Shown piece by piece: positions 33,581 through 46,463 of a DNA stretch of 64,000 bases. The DNA lies in contig NC_081405.1 in assembly GCF_030272615.1 (NCBI RefSeq), forward strand, positions 574,337,252-574,401,251, written 5' to 3'. A program made the position numbers and the translations under genes. Under the pieces are notes generated by a model. It worked only from the letters and a program-made list of their open reading frames with translations. It was not told the DNA's origin and did no database searches. Numbering within the stretch: position 1 is the first letter of the stretch; every line of letters starts with the position of its first letter. This stretch comes from Cryptomeria japonica. Taxonomy: Eukaryota > Streptophyta > Pinopsida > Cupressales > Cupressaceae.

Positions 33581-36521
33581 CTACAGAAAATGAATCCATT
33601 ATGAAATTCCCCCAAGAAAGAATGCTTAAAGGGAAATAAACACATAGCAAAAGATAGAGCAAAAGGGGGATCTACAAATAGTGGGTGGGCCAATATGACA
33701 TGCAGTAGAGGATGTTTGCATGCTATGTGTTGCCAACATTGTAGTTGGCAATACATGTGGGGCTAACCTCTGATGAGGCACCAATGACATTTTCACAATT
33801 AAATATATGAAAAGTGCAAGAATTGATGAACCTTTATTATGAACATTGACAGTATCAAGTATGATGTATTTTGGGTTACATGTTGTTTAAAGTCATAATG
33901 TTGTTTTAATTCATAATGCCTTTATTTTATAGGGTGTGTGCTATCTATGGGTCCCATGGGCTGTTTTGGCCTCATGGACATTATTAAAATCCATCATCAT
34001 TATTATTTCATGTGGCATTTAGTGTATCTTTGTGTTCATGTCAACTTTTCTTCCTATTTGGGCTTCTTCATTGTGAAAATAAGTTTAACTACTAAAAAAA
34101 AGTTGTGTGTAAACCCTTATATGCCTACTGCACCACCAAAGAAGCCACAAAAATGGAAAAAATCTGAATCATGTGAATAATCATGCATATGAAGGGAAGT
34201 CCCAAAGATTCAACAAGAAGTCAAAGAGAGAGTTAAGAAGCATTTTCAACCAAGATCAGAGATTCAGGTAGGATTTCAACCCAAAGCCAACACCTTACAT
34301 TGCGAAGGAAAAAGTATTTGCATTAAATTTACTGTCTAATTGTTAGATATTAACTATGAATATATTATTATATTATGATATTGCAATCAATTTTATATTT
34401 TTATTCAGATATTACTATATTGTTATATTTTTATATTTTAATATCTTTGATAAATATATATAAATAATCACGAGAGAGATCATAATGAAGACTTTATTTA
34501 ATTCTCTCACTAATTGGCTAAGATATTAAATGATTAGCTATAGGAAAACTTAGCCTATTAAAATTGTTTTAATGAAATAAAAACATAATTAGCAAGAAAA
34601 TTTGGTAAAAAAACTTTTAATAATGCATTGATATGTATGTACATACACCTACTAAATTGACTTGGGTTTGAGAAGATCTTGTTTTATGTACTATTATAAT
34701 TTACATACACAATTGATGTGTTGGTATGTGACTAAAGTTGTTTGTTCACTCTTGTAATACATGCAAGTTGAACTCAATCTTCAATGGAGTCTAAAGACAT
34801 TTTCATTGGAAAACCTGTGAGAGGCATGTATTCTTATAACATATAAATTGTGTTAGCGATTTTTCTTATTACCTTTAGTCCTAAGGAGACACACAACACT
34901 AGACTACGGGATTGGCAATCTAGGACATGAAACCAACACTATCTATACATTGAAGAAATGAAAAAAATAACTGAACAAGGCTATGCAAGCCTTCTACTCT
35001 TCAAGCTCCAGTAGACTCGGGAGGGTGTTCCTATTGTAGGTCTAAAAATGATGCACTTATAAAAACTAACCAGTAGACCTATTTTAAACAAAGTGGATAG
35101 TTCTCAGATGTATAATAATGGGTGCTTGACATGTCACCATTACTTGAGCATAATCCCATTTTTCTCCTTAAAAGATACTGAGAAAAAAGGCTAAACAAAT
35201 TTTACTCCTACAACATAAAGGAAAAGCATCTAAATGAAATAATTTTGAATAGATTTGGAACCAACTGAACCAAAACTTGCAAAGCATTGACTAGTTCCAA
35301 AGAGAGGGCAACAGAGTCAGATAAAAGATCACCTATGTTGTTACATTCTAGCATGTCCTGAATTATTTTGAATGTTATTAAATTCTAATAACAAGACTAC
35401 TAAAAAAATATTCAAACATTCATACTTAATGATCCACCCTAGAACATGCATAACCTTGTTGCATCCATGAAAGCATTTACTCCATTCCTTGAATAGAAGG
35501 CATTTAGAAAACAAAACTCAGAGCAGCAAATGTGCTTGAAGAATGACCATAATACTTGATTATTTCATTCAAAGAAATATAAAGTCTTAGTTGGAGACAA
35601 AAAACTGATAATATAAAGATATTAAGCACATTTCAAGCCACAAAAACTTCACAACTAAGATAAACTTTTAGATATCTACACCAAACTAAGAAATACCTTA
35701 AACAATATCCTTTACAATACTGTCCGCCATAGCAGAAAATCGGGGTTGGAACCCTTCAAAATGAAAAAAAAATAACATAAATAGACAAAAGAGAAAACCT
35801 AAAGAAAACCCTAGAAGGCATCACTGAATGACACATGTCCTCTCTCGATTGTCTTCAAATTTGAATATGCACTTTCTCCTCCAAAACTAGATCCTCAACC
35901 TGCACACAAAATCTAGAAGTGACTTTTCAAGAAGCTGGAAAAAACTTGCAACAATCACTTGTCACATTCACCCTTGCTCATTGATCAAAATTTGCCATAT
36001 CTGTCATATGCACTCTTTTTGGAGACTTTGAGTTGAAAATCTAAAAATTACCACTTTCGGGCACTTGTCAACTCACTTTTGTTTATTTGCCAATGTATTC
36101 TATTTGTAGCACTACTGGAAAATTTGTCAAAAAACTGAAAAAACCCCTATAGAGAGAAATCAATTCACTCTTTATTCCTTTGCTAGAGTTTTTATTTTTA
36201 GTCTCTATCCATTTCTAACTAAAAAATTTATCTTTTTCTTTGATTTTGAAATCCGAAAAATACCTTTGACCTTTTACTACACATCTCCTCTTGGACCCAA
36301 AAGTAGCAAAAATCTCCCTGCTGGCTAAAAATGACACATCACTGTTATTTGTTGCACTTTTCTTACCCTGACAAAAATGGAAAATTTTCGCTTTGACTGA
36401 GAGGCTCTAACATCTTGTTGTGTAACTTTCCACTTAGAAAGTATGTCATTTCTGACAAAAGTGCACCATTTGCACTACCTTGTTTTTGTTCAAATGGACG
36501 AATGACCTTCTCAAGAAAAAT
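33581..36521. other. Non-coding DNA, no feature recognised
   Basis: AT-rich (34330-34480 especially). Scattered small open frames, such as 33938-34180, lack recognisable features. Upstream exons of the minus-strand En/Spm-like gene could lie at 33590-33800 but cannot be defined. Confidence 0.5.
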
Positions 36522-36980
36522 TGTGAGATTTTGCCAAGATCGAGAGCTTAATGAAAAGTTAAAAATAAAGAGACAAAATATTGGACAAGAATAAACTGTA
36601 TTCTCATCAATAGATAAAGATCAATTGTTATATAGTTGTTACATATAATGAATATGAGCCTGCTTATATAGGAAAGGCTATATGGATATGTGAGCACACA
36701 AACATGACATGTGGCTCAATAAGAAACAACGGTAGGTAGGAAATAGGTATGGTAGGTAGGAGAAATAATAAAATATTCCACATGAGGTTGATCACCCACC
36801 GGAGGTGGAATGTAACAACAAGATAAAACCACAAAAGGTGGAAATTCTCTTAGACACATTATCCCAATGTGGCACAAACACCCAATTGTCTCATACCCAA
36901 AATACTATTAAATGCATTATCCTAAGTAAACTTAATCAAGGTGTAATAATATCCAACATGAATAATTAATTACACCAACA
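36522..36980 (-). repeat. 3' LTR of Copia-2
   Basis: 459 bases with TGTGAGATTT and ACACCAACA ends. On the minus strand it begins TGTTGGTGTAATTAATTATT. A plant-type TATA box, CTATATAAGCAGG, is readable on the minus strand at about 36660-36672. It differs from the other LTR at roughly 10 percent of positions. Confidence 0.92.
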
Positions 36981-36991
36981 CCCCCCTTAAG
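36981..36991 (-). other. Polypurine tract of Copia-2
   Basis: On the minus strand CTTAAGGGGGG immediately precedes the 3' LTR (TGTTGG). Confidence 0.8.
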
Positions 36992-37447
36992 TGCAACTTA
37001 GGGGAATGCACTTAAGCCTACAATGCAACTAAGAAATGCAAGATGGGTCCCGACTACGAGGCCATATTAGGTACCCATGTACAAATGCAAATGCAATCTC
37101 CCATAAAGCGAGGAAAGAGACAAAAACCGCATGGGAAAAATCTCCCCCCAAAAGAGAGATGAAAACTATACAAGAGAACTCTCATAGAAGTGTGTGAGGA
37201 ACAAAATCCCATGTGAGGAAAAAGTTCCCCCATATGAGAGAAGAAGAGAAGCTAGGTAGCCCCCCCTCAATATAGAATCTTCACCAATGGTATAAGCTCA
37301 AGAATGAATTAAGAAACTACTCCATGAACGTCGAACAACATTCCTCCCCTTAAGAAGAAACAAAACCAAATGTGTATCCATGAAATCTCCCCAATCATCA
37401 AGGGAAGATGTAGGAAAAAAACTCATGATGAATGAAGTCTCTGAAAA
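36992..37447 (-). other. Copia-2 3' internal region
   Basis: Lies between the last protein-like segment and the polypurine tract. The polyprotein frame continues here with stops and looks partly coding, but no motif is recognised. It is probably untranslated, or the remnant of a region lost from a full-length parent. Confidence 0.4.
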
Positions 37448-39492
37448 CTACTCAAGTGTCCCCATGTTGAGGATGAAAGATGCCCCCTCCAAAGGTGGTG
37501 AACTGCTCCACACTACTGAGAAAGGCACTCCACAATCTAGTGGAGATGAATTTCGAACAAGTTCCACAGACTCACATGTCTCCTCTAAGCATAAAGAGAC
37601 CTCCTCCAAATGTTGTACATAACAATCCACAATCATGTCAACCTCAAAAGTTTGATCATATAGAGAATGAACAAGAGTGTCAGAGTGTTCCCTCACAATA
37701 ATTGTAGAAGGATCATCTTCATCAAAGAGAATATGAATATAATCAATTATGTCTCCCAAACTTGCAATGTAGCACTCCACCAACAAACCTGCCATGTCTG
37801 TCAAGTACTCATCCCATGAAATTGGAGCCAGAAGACAAGATATATCCTACTGCACTGAATCACAAGAAGGAAAAACTGTCGCACATTCTACATCATCAGG
37901 TACAATAGGTGATGTGATATCAATAGGAGGAGATGAAAAAGAAAGGCACAATAATGAGGTCACATGTGAGTTCTCCTCAGAATCTAAATCATCATATGTA
38001 TAATCATCATGTGAAGAATCATCATATGTAAAATCATCCTCATAAACAAAATCTAAAAAGGAGTATAACCGAGATGCATGATCAACCACCCTAGTCACAA
38101 TGATAGCTCTAGTCTCCAGGTCTCTAATGAAAACTAACTCAAGTGTGAATTCCACAATTCTCTTTTTTTCCCCATGTTTGATTTGATATATTGAAAGGAA
38201 ATTATTTGTCAAATGGGGTACACACAACACATCATTGAAGGAGTTATCCCCAATGGAAATAGTTCCTTTCCTAATCACATTCATATATGTATGGTTGCCC
38301 ATCAAAATTTGTGGCATGGTGCAAGGATCAAATGAAGAGAACATAGACTACAAAGATGCCATATGATGAGAAGCCCCTAAATCTAGAACCCAACTCCCTG
38401 AATCATAACTTGTAATAGCACAAAGACCTTGTCCTTTTCTTTTCAAAAAAGAGTGAGTCTTTCCACTTCTTGAAGCCATGAATGCTTTCCCTTTCCCTTT
38501 TGAATGTAAGGAAGTGGAAGTTGATGAATCCTCCTTCTTGTAGGCATTAGTCAAATCAATGTTGTGTGTTTTGAGGATATGTGTGAGCTCATCAATATTC
38601 TTAGAATGACATCGACGCTCCTCATGACTAACCCTTTTACAATAGGCACAAGTAGGTGTCTCCTTCTTTGGTGAATTGTCCTACTTGGAAGAGGATGAAT
38701 CTCCTTGTTGTGGAGAAGGTGGTGCTTTGTCCTTAGGCTTTGATTTCCATTTATTATTGTTTGAGTTGTCCTTTCCTTGATTTCCTTTGTTTCCTTGATT
38801 TCCCACTAGTGCTTGAGACTTAGAAGTCTTAAGAATGCCCATGCTTATCAACTTAGTTTGTTCCATCATCAACATTTTGGCGAAAGCATCAAGTGCAGGC
38901 ATTTTGTAGATTGAACCTATTGTCATCCTATGGGTTGGAAACTAGAAACAAATGCTGCATATTCTTGTGGAAGTTTGCCCATCAAATTAAAGATCAATTG
39001 AGTATCCTTCTTATCAATGCCACAATCTTTTAGGTGTGGCCCCAACTCTTTTGCCTTAGTAACATAATCTTGTATAGTATCAAAGTTCTTGGGATCTAAC
39101 ATGGTGATATCACTATCAATCAGATATCACCTAATCTCATCAACTTGACCATACAAGTCTTGAAACTTTTGCCAAGCATCCTTAATTAAGGTAGATTTCT
39201 GAGTATGAAAGATGAGATCCTTCGATACATACTTTCTTAAGGTACCAATCGCCATGATATTTTTAGTGATCCAATCCAAGTGAGAAACATGACCAGCCTT
39301 AGGATTAGTAGGAGAAACAATAGTTCCATCAATGTAATGAGTTAGTCGCTTAACCATAAGTTTACTCCATGCATCAATTTTGCAAGTAGCATAATTTTGA
39401 GGAGTTAAGAGAGGAAACTTAGGAGAACCCATAGAAGAAAAATGGAAAGAACACAAGAGCACAAAATCACAAGAGACACCCCCAAAATTCAA
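37448..39492 (-). pseudogene. gag-pro: Copia-2 Gag-protease polyprotein with acidic tail
   Basis: Starts near 39432 (MGSPKFPLLTPQNYATCKID; an upstream ATG is at 39492). A Copia-type Gag follows, with the UBN2-like DAWQKFQDLYGQVDEIR near 39130. A frameshift near 38930 leads to a Gln/Asn/Lys-rich segment and an intact CCHC zinc knuckle (C-AY-C-KRVS-H-EERR-C, about 38620-38665). The protease motif WVLDLGASHHMASL (about 38348-38390) has Leu where Ser is usual next to the catalytic Asp. After the protease and the LCVPHLTNNFLSI segment the sequence turns into a Asp/Tyr/Ser-rich acidic tail (about 37960-38040) and an unfamiliar C-terminal region instead of integrase. Stops are near 39124, 38684, 38346 and 37845. 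Confidence 0.8.
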
Positions 39493-39892
39493 TCAATCAA
39501 AGTACCCCCCCAAATGATGATTTTGGCACTTTATATGTAGTGCGTATACAATAGGCCACTTACAAACAATGGAAAGGTGGACTTCTAATTTTGCTTTACA
39601 ACTACCCCAATAGGCTAAAAACTACAATCCAAAAGAACTAAAAGATAGATCTATGCGATACAAATGCAAAATCGGCCAAAAAATACCATATGCTGAAAGT
39701 AAAATTTCTACTCAAAATCACTACAAACTGATAGAATATTATCAAATTACCTCCAAATTCATGGAAATAGCCACTTGGATGCGATGGTGAGGTCTCATCT
39801 AGTCTAGCATGCCTCCAAAAGATGGTGCTTATCAGACCTACCTCTTGACGTTGTAGTAAAATCTCTCCAAGACAATTCAATGATGCTCTAAT

Positions 39893-39905
39893 GCCTTTGA
39901 TACCA
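39893..39905 (-). other. Primer binding site of Copia-2
   Basis: On the minus strand TGGTATCAAAGGC directly abuts the 5' LTR. It matches the initiator-Met tRNA site TGGTATCAGAGC apart from one internal and one end mismatch. Confidence 0.8.
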
Positions 39906-40124
39906 TGTGAGATTTGGCCAAGATCAAGAGCTCAATGAAAAATACAAAATAGAGAGACAAAATATAGGACAAGAATAAACTTTATTCTCATAAATAGATA
40001 AATAATCAATTATACAATAGTTGTTACATACAATGAATATGAGCCTACTTATATAGGCAAGGTTATATGGATTTGTGAGCACACAAACATGACATGTGGC
40101 TTAATAAGAAACAAGGGTAGGTGG
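39906..40124 (-). repeat. 5' LTR of Copia-2, left half
   Basis: Aligns with 36522-36740 of the other LTR and stops abruptly at GGTAGGTGG, where the chromovirus begins. The remaining half is at 48070-48321. Confidence 0.9.
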
Positions 40125-40489
40125 TATAGGAGCACCTAGGACTTAGGCAATTTAGTTTTATAATTTTGTCTTGTACTAACCATAGCTAAGTTAGTGATGA
40201 ATAAGGACTCTAGGAGGGTCCAAGAGTTAGCATTTTGTGTCAATGTATGCCTAGGTTGTGTTAATTCTACTTAGGTTTGCCTTTTTGTGTAAATAGTGAG
40301 TTTGGGTAGCGAATTGACCTTTTTGATGGTCAAAAATGTCAAAACCTGGCATGAGAATTAGGGAGGGTTAAATAGGTCTTAGACATGTTTTAAAATTCAT
40401 TTTTGATGATTTGGAATAGGTCTTATAAGTAAGAGAGACCAAAAGTACAAAAGTTACAAAGTTGCAAAAAGTTGTCATGTCAACTTTTG

Positions 40490-40509
40490 AAAGTTGTCAT
40501 GACAACTTT
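40490..40509. promoter_or_regulatory. Perfect 20-bp palindrome in LTR U3
   Basis: AAAGTTGTCATGACAACTTT is its own reverse complement. It is the second of two tandem near-copies (first at about 40467-40489) and sits some 72 bases before the TATA box. It has the form of a dimeric transcription-factor site. The same GTTGTCAT/ATGACAAC core forms the hairpin at 28693-28739. Confidence 0.6.
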
Positions 40510-40580
40510 TGTCCATAATTGGCTAGCGTTGGAGTTAGGGATTATTTAATTCCCTAGGAGGACTCCACACATGAGAAACC

Positions 40581-40588
40581 TATATATA
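40581..40588 (+). promoter_or_regulatory. TATA box of chromovirus 5' LTR
   Basis: TATATATA in the context GAAACCTATATATACCCTCT. The same context is present in the 3' LTR near 46899-46906 as CTATATATAACC. Transcript start is expected about 30 bases downstream. Confidence 0.65.
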
Positions 40589-41767
40589 CCCTCTCTTGCA
40601 TGTTTACCAAGGTCAAAGAAGTGTGTAATGTAAGTTCAACAACTGAAACTACTCTTTTTTAGTCTTGTTGGCAACATTTTGGCTTGGTTTTACTCATTTG
40701 GCAATTAAATATGGATTGAATCCATTGATCCAATAATGGATTAAAATATTCCTATGTGTTATTTAGTTTTTAGTTCATTTTAGAGTCTTGTAAATACTGT
40801 TCTTTGGTGTTTTCTTGTTCAAATTTGCGAACAACTAGTTTTGTCTTGTAAATAGCAATTTTCTTGTAAATATGGTTGCCCCATGAGTTATACATGTGCT
40901 GATATCATGGATTGTCAGAACATGATGGGAAAACCCCTATATAGTGTACATATGAAGTTTCAAGTGCTGGAGAAGAGCTTTGATGTGACTGTCACCTTAT
41001 TCTAGGTGAGTCCAGGAGCAAACCGGTTATAGGAAACAAGGTGAAAATGAAGTGTTAAGTGTAGGGGTGTGTGCCAAATCACCATTTCAGAGTTTGGATG
41101 GGTTCATGGAGTTGGGAAAGACTTGTCCATATAGGGAGAATCTTTGAAAAATTCATTTAATACCAAAACCCCAATTTGTTCATTCACTGCCGGTTAAAGG
41201 CCTTGTAAACTCTTCAAAACTGTCATTTTGGGGTTCATACATTGTAGGGTGAAAGTAGGGGTCAAAACTAGAAAAATCCTTGAGGGATAGGTGTATCTTT
41301 TAAGAAAATAAAAACTTATTTGGGGGTCATTTAAATCATTTTCACTCGAACCCTAGAAAACCGGATTCAGAGGCCTAATTAGGCCTAATTCCTTGTAGCT
41401 CTTTTCTAGGCAAGATTTTGAAATCGGTAAGAAAGCTAATGATTGCTAGCCACTAATGGACCTCAAATGCATTAAAAAAAATTTAGTAGAAACCTCCACA
41501 CCTCTACAACATCTCACAATGATAGTAGGTCATTTTGACAACTTGAAGCCAAGAAGCCATAATTGAGTACTTGAGAAGCACAGTGAATTGGTAGCGTTCC
41601 TAGTCAAAACACTTTAAGAAAACACCTTATAAAGAAAAAGAATCAATCCCTAGAAGAGATTGAGAAGGACTTGAAGGTCTAGAAAGGAACCAGGCCTGAT
41701 GAGTTGGTGCAATTAAGCAACACTAGCTAGGTGAAGTGTTGAGCAAACTAGGTAAACCCTATCAAAT

Positions 41768-41780
41768 TGGTATCATAGCC
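41768..41780 (+). other. Primer binding site of the chromovirus
   Basis: TGGTATCATAGCC lies six bases after the 5' LTR and matches the initiator-Met tRNA site except for one base. Confidence 0.82.
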
Positions 41781-41802
41781 TATAAGATTTGGGCTAGAAG
41801 AG

Positions 41803-43117
41803 TTGATGTCCTTAGTGGAATCTATAGGAGACAACAACATGGTGACCAATGTAGAGTTGGGTGGGAAATTGGATGATCAGGAGGAAGAGAATAGACTCCT
41901 GAAAGATAAATTGATTGAATTGGAGAGTAAGAATGGTGCAATTGAAACCAAGGCTGATGAAGTATTGGTAAAGGTGGAAGGAGCAGAAGGGAAGGGTAAA
42001 GAAGTGTCAAAGATAGACAAGATACCTGAACCTGATCCTATCCTAGAGCAAGAACCTTTCTTGAAGGCGTTGAAGGCCCTGAGTGGCAAATCACTAGAAG
42101 GATTGTCATTGTTCACTGGTAAGATGGAGGCAGAAGTGGTCCTAGAGTGGATAGAAGGCATGGAGAATCATTTTGAATGTGAAGGAATAATAGAATCCTA
42201 GAGAGCCAAGGTAGCCAGGTCAAGAATGAGAGGAGCTACCCTCACATGGTGATAATTTGTACAAGATGAGAGGAAAAAATGCACAAAGCACCCATCTCTT
42301 CTTGGAAAGGGATGCTAGTCAAAATAAAAGTAGTCTCTCCTTGATGACTATGAAGTGAAAATTCATAGGAAGAGGCAAAACTTAAGACAAAAGGATCTTG
42401 AAGTTAGTTTCTATATCGAGGAGTTTCCCAAACTTATCCTTAGATCTCATGCGGTGGAAAAAGAGAGTGTCAAGGTTGCTAGGTACCTAAATGGCCTACG
42501 GTGAAACATCCAAGAAGAAATCAATCTAATGAATCAAAAAATAATCCATCAAACCTTTCAACTTTCCCTTAAGGTGGAGAAAAAACTGAAAAAGAAGACA
42601 TGACTCAAGCAACAATAGGCGCAGAGGTAGAGGAAAAGACAATAGAGGCCATAGAGGAGGCTTTGGTGGAAGAATTTTTGAACAAAGAACACAAGGGGAG
42701 TCTAAAATCACTGAGCAACAAGATAGTGGGAGTAGTAAAGGAGGATTCAATAGAGGAAGGGGATCAAACAGTGGTTCTAGAGGAAGATCTAGTTGACAAG
42801 GTGGAGGTTCCTCATACTTTGCAACAATGAAGTGTTACCATTGTAACCAACTTGGTCATCTAGCATATAGGTGTCCAGAGAAGGGATCATCATCACATGG
42901 TGGTGAAAGAAGAGTGAGTTATCTCCAAGAAGAGTCTTCAAGAAGCAAGACTTCAGAGGTTTCCTTAGAGTTAGAAGTAGGTGACAACTTGATGATACGG
43001 AGAAATTTGATCAAAGAACTGGTTAGAGAAGAGCCTAGCCAAAGAAGGTCCTTATTTAGGATCAAATGCAAGATTTTGGATAAAGTGTGTAAATTGATCA
43101 TTGATTCAGGTCTATAG
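41803..43117 (+). pseudogene. gag: Chromovirus Gag and start of protease
   Basis: The frame opens at an ATG at 41803. A coiled-coil-like stretch (residues about 20-60) is followed by the Gypsy capsid domain (EAEVVLEWIEGMENHFECEG near 42128). A TAG at 42199 and further stops interrupt it. A region that in another frame is Arg/Gly-rich (RRRGRGKDNRGHRGGFGGR, about 42617-42673) precedes the zinc knuckle KCYHCNQLGHLAYRCPEK (42830-42883), which keeps all CCHC ligands. The protease active site IIDSG is at about 43096-43110, followed at once by a stop due to a frameshift. Frames change near 42590 and 43115. Confidence 0.85.
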
Positions 43118-43125
43118 AGAGCATT

Positions 43126-44931
43126 TTGTTAGAAGAGGCAGTGAGCAAGCTCAAATTGCAAAGGATACCTCACAAAAATCCTTGTAGAGTCACTTGGTTG
43201 AACAAAGGTCAACATATTCTTGTTAATGAGAAAGCATGGGTGGATTTTACCATTCGAAGGTATAAGGACAAGGTGTTATGTGATGTCTTACCCATGGATG
43301 CATGCCATATTCTATTAGGAAGACCATGGCAATTCGATAGACAAGCTATCCGTGATGGAGCCAAGAATGCATATTCATTCAAGAAAGGTGGAGTCACATT
43401 CAAGATTCAGTCTATCCTTGAGGAAAGTAAAAAAAGGGCAATAGGTCCTAATGTTCTTTTGGTAAGTGAAAAACAGTTCTTAAAGATACTTGAGGAAGGT
43501 GAAGGTATAGGATTTGCACTTGTGATGAAGCCCAAAGAAGAAGACAACAAAGAGAAACAAGATTTGCCATTAGAGGTGCAAGATTTATTGAAAAAAATCA
43601 AAGGCATAGTAAGTGAAAGATAGCCAGCCAACTTATCTCCTAAAAGAACCATAAGCCATCAAATAGACATCACTCTTGGAGCATCCTTGCCTAATAAGGT
43701 AGCCTATAAAATTATTCCTCAATAAAATGTTGAAATTGCCAAGAAAATCCAAGAACTCTTAGATCAAGGCCTAATTAGGAAGAGTAATAGCCCTTGTGTT
43801 GTCCCTACCATGTTGGTACCAAAAAAAGGTGGTATGTGGAGATTGTGTACTGATTCTAGAGCCATAAATAGGATCACCATCATATACAAGTTCCCTATTC
43901 CTAGAATAGAAGACCTAATCGATTGTTTAGGGGAAGCAAAGTACTTTACCAAGTTTGACCTTAAGAGTGGCTATCATCAAATTAGGATTAAGGAGGGTGA
44001 TGAATGGAAAAATACATTCAAGGCTACTGAGGGTCTTTATGAGTGGCTTGTAATGCCATTTGGCTTATCCAATGCTCCAATAACCTTCATGAGACTCATG
44101 AATGAGGTGATGAAGGACTTCATAGGTAAATTTGTAGTAGTATATCTTGATGATATTCTCATTTTCAGTAAAGATAGGGAAGAGCACATTAATCATTCGC
44201 AAGATGTATTAAAAAGATTGTATGATGCAAAGCTAACCATGAATTTGGATAAGTGTGAGTTTGTCAAGAAGGAGTTGGTTTACCTTGGGTTTCTGTTGTC
44301 TCAAGGCAACCTCAAGATGGATCCAAGCAAGGTTGAAGCCATTGTAAATTGGCCTACTCCTAAGACAGCAACAAAGGCGAGAAGCTTCCATGTACTAGCT
44401 CAGTACTACAAGAAGTTCATTAGGTAATTCAGTACTATATGTGCACCCATGTTAGACACCATTAGAGGTGGAGTAAAGGTAAAGTTTCAGTGGGGTGAAG
44501 CAGCAAACAAAGGTTTTGAAACCTTGAAGGAGAAGATAGCTACCCAACCGGTACTAGTGTTGCCTAGTTTTGAGAAACTTTTCATTGTAGAATGTGATGC
44601 AAGAAATGTTGTAGTAGGTGTTGTCCTAAATCAAGACAAAAGACCAGTAGCTTTCCATAGTGAAAAGATAAGTGATGACAAGAGGAAGTACTCCTCTTAT
44701 GATCTTGAGTTGTATGCTTTAGTGCAGGCATTGAGGAAGCGGAGACACTATCTCCTCCCTAAAGAATTTGTGGTCTATACGGACAACCAAGTATTAAGTT
44801 TCCTAAACTCACAAGATAAACTCAGTCATAAACACATGAAATGGGTGGAGTATATGTAGGCCTATACATTCACCATTAAGCACAAGAAAGGGTAGTTAAA
44901 CTAGGTAGTTGATGCATTAAGTAGAAGACTT
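43126..44931 (+). pseudogene. Chromovirus protease remainder, reverse transcriptase and RNase H
   Basis: Protease C-terminal part (DVLPMDACHILLGRPWQFDR, about 43284-43343). Then reverse transcriptase: [20 protein letters not shown] (about 43798-43857), [24 protein letters not shown], and the catalytic YLDD at about 44143-44154. RNase H follows with CDARNVVVGVVLNQ, the YDLELYALVQ Glu box and YTDNQVLSF, so the key acidic residues are present. Stops lie at 43621, 43723, 44425, 44857 and twice near 44893-44905, all in one frame. Apart from these the domains look complete. Confidence 0.88.
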
Positions 44932-46404
44932 TTGACAGTCCAAGAAATTCAATTGAGAAGAATAGGTGTGGATAGGTTTAGAGACTTGTACCCGAAGGAT
45001 GAAGAATTCTCAAATGCCTACAATGTGTTTAAGGAATATCAAAATCACTTCCATAGTGAGTATTCTGATTTTACTTTGCGAAATGGACTATTATTCAAGG
45101 GTGGGCAGCTTTGTGTGTCTAAAGGTTCAATGAGAGAAAACCTTATTCAAGAGAATCGTAATGGAAGCCTTAGTGGACATTTTGGAGTCAACAAGACTCA
45201 AGAGTTGGTTCAAAGATACTATTATTGCCCAAGGATGAATCAAGATGTGAAGAAATATGTGGACACTTGCATAGTTTGCCAAAATGCCAAGGGTACTTCT
45301 ACAAATGTCAGTTTCTACCAACCTATCCCCATACCAAATAGACCTTGGGAATGCATTAGCATGGATTTTTTAGTAGGTTTACCAAGAACAAAGTAGGGTT
45401 ATGAAAACATTTATGCCATTGTGGATAGGTTTAGCAAAATGCTTCACTTTATGCCTTGCAAGACTACTCATGATGCATGCCAAATTGCTCAATTGTTCTT
45501 CAAAGAGGTAGTGACGATACATGGTTTACCCATGAGCATTGTTTCAGATAGGGACTCAAAGTTTATGATTCAGTTTTGGAAGACACTATGGTAGAAGCTT
45601 GGCACCAATCTCTCTTTTGGATCAGCCTACCATCCTCAAATAGATGGGCAGACCGAAGTGGTGAATAGGAGCTTAGGAAACTTGTTAAGGTGCCTTACTA
45701 AGGAATATGGTCAAACATGGGATCAAGTGCTCTCACAAGGTGAATATGCATACAATGACACCATAAATAGGACTATCAGCAAGAGCCCTTTTGAAGTGGT
45801 CTATGGTGTGCACCCAAGAGGCATTTTGGAGTTGATAGACTTGGGAATGGCAGCAAAAAGAAGTGGATATGTAGAGGAATTTTCTCAACCAATGAAGGAA
45901 GTCCATGACTCAGTTAGACAAGCATTGATGGAGAACACAAGCAAGCTCAAGCAAAAAGTTGATGAAAAGAGGAAGAACCTTCAATTTCAATTAGGAGATC
46001 TTTTAATGGTACACTTGAACAAAGCAAGGTTACTGCAAGGAGTGCCAAACAAGTTGCAAATGAGGAGGATAGGTCCATGTGCCATACTAGCCAAGTATGA
46101 AGAAAATTCCTACAAGGTGGATCTACGTACTGACATAGGCTTGTCACCGGTTTTCAATCTAGAAGAATTAGTTGCATACAAGGGACTAGTTCAAGGTTTA
46201 GATTGCAATCACTCAGAGGTTTCAGTTGATTTAAACAACCTTCAGTTACTAGCCAAACCAAATCCAAAGGCCGAGAAGGTTTTGAGTTCAAGGATCACCA
46301 AGAAGACAAGACATAAAGTCTATTGGGAGGACCTTATCAAATGGCAGGGTATGGATGATGCTAAAGCTACATGGGTGATGGGGATAGAGTCTCATAAGCT
46401 TTGA
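44932..46404 (+). pseudogene. Chromovirus integrase with C-terminal chromodomain
   Basis: Zinc module: GHFGVNKTQ, then CIVCQNAK near 45268. In the intact family the His upstream of GHFG is part of the site; here it appears lost. The catalytic residues are present: Asp in SMDFLVGLP (about 45358), Asp in VSDRDSKF (about 45541), and Glu in DGQTEVVNR (about 45643-45669). Stops at 45394 and about 45592. After the GPY-type region (RRIGPCAILAKYEENSYKV) the C-terminus, residues encoded by about 46274-46404, reads as a chromodomain: SRITKKTRHKVYWEDLIKW then ATWV. Chromodomains direct insertion to particular chromatin. Confidence 0.87.
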
Positions 46405-46463
46405 ATTGATTATAATTTTATTCCCAAAGAGGTGACATAATCTTCTTTTGTTTGGGAGAATCG

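Larger units (their letters stand above)
40125..41761 (+). repeat. 5' LTR of the chromovirus
   Basis: 1637 bases. The start is TATAGGAGC against TGTAGGAGC in the other LTR, a G-to-A change of the terminal dinucleotide. The end is CCCTA against CCCCA. It contains the palindrome at 40490-40509 and a TATA box at 40581. It is slightly longer than the 3' LTR (1606), partly because it has two tandem copies of a 22-bp AAAGTTGTCATGWCAACTTT unit where the other has one. Confidence 0.92.

Noticed and set aside
33938-34180. 80-codon plus-strand frame, hydrophobic
   Set aside because: No start context, homology clue or splice evidence; it lies in a featureless region.
42600-42830. Open frame of 76 codons in the chromovirus Gag region
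   Set aside because: Another frame of the same stretch gives the Arg/Gly-rich linker normally found before the CCHC knuckle, so this frame is a shadow.
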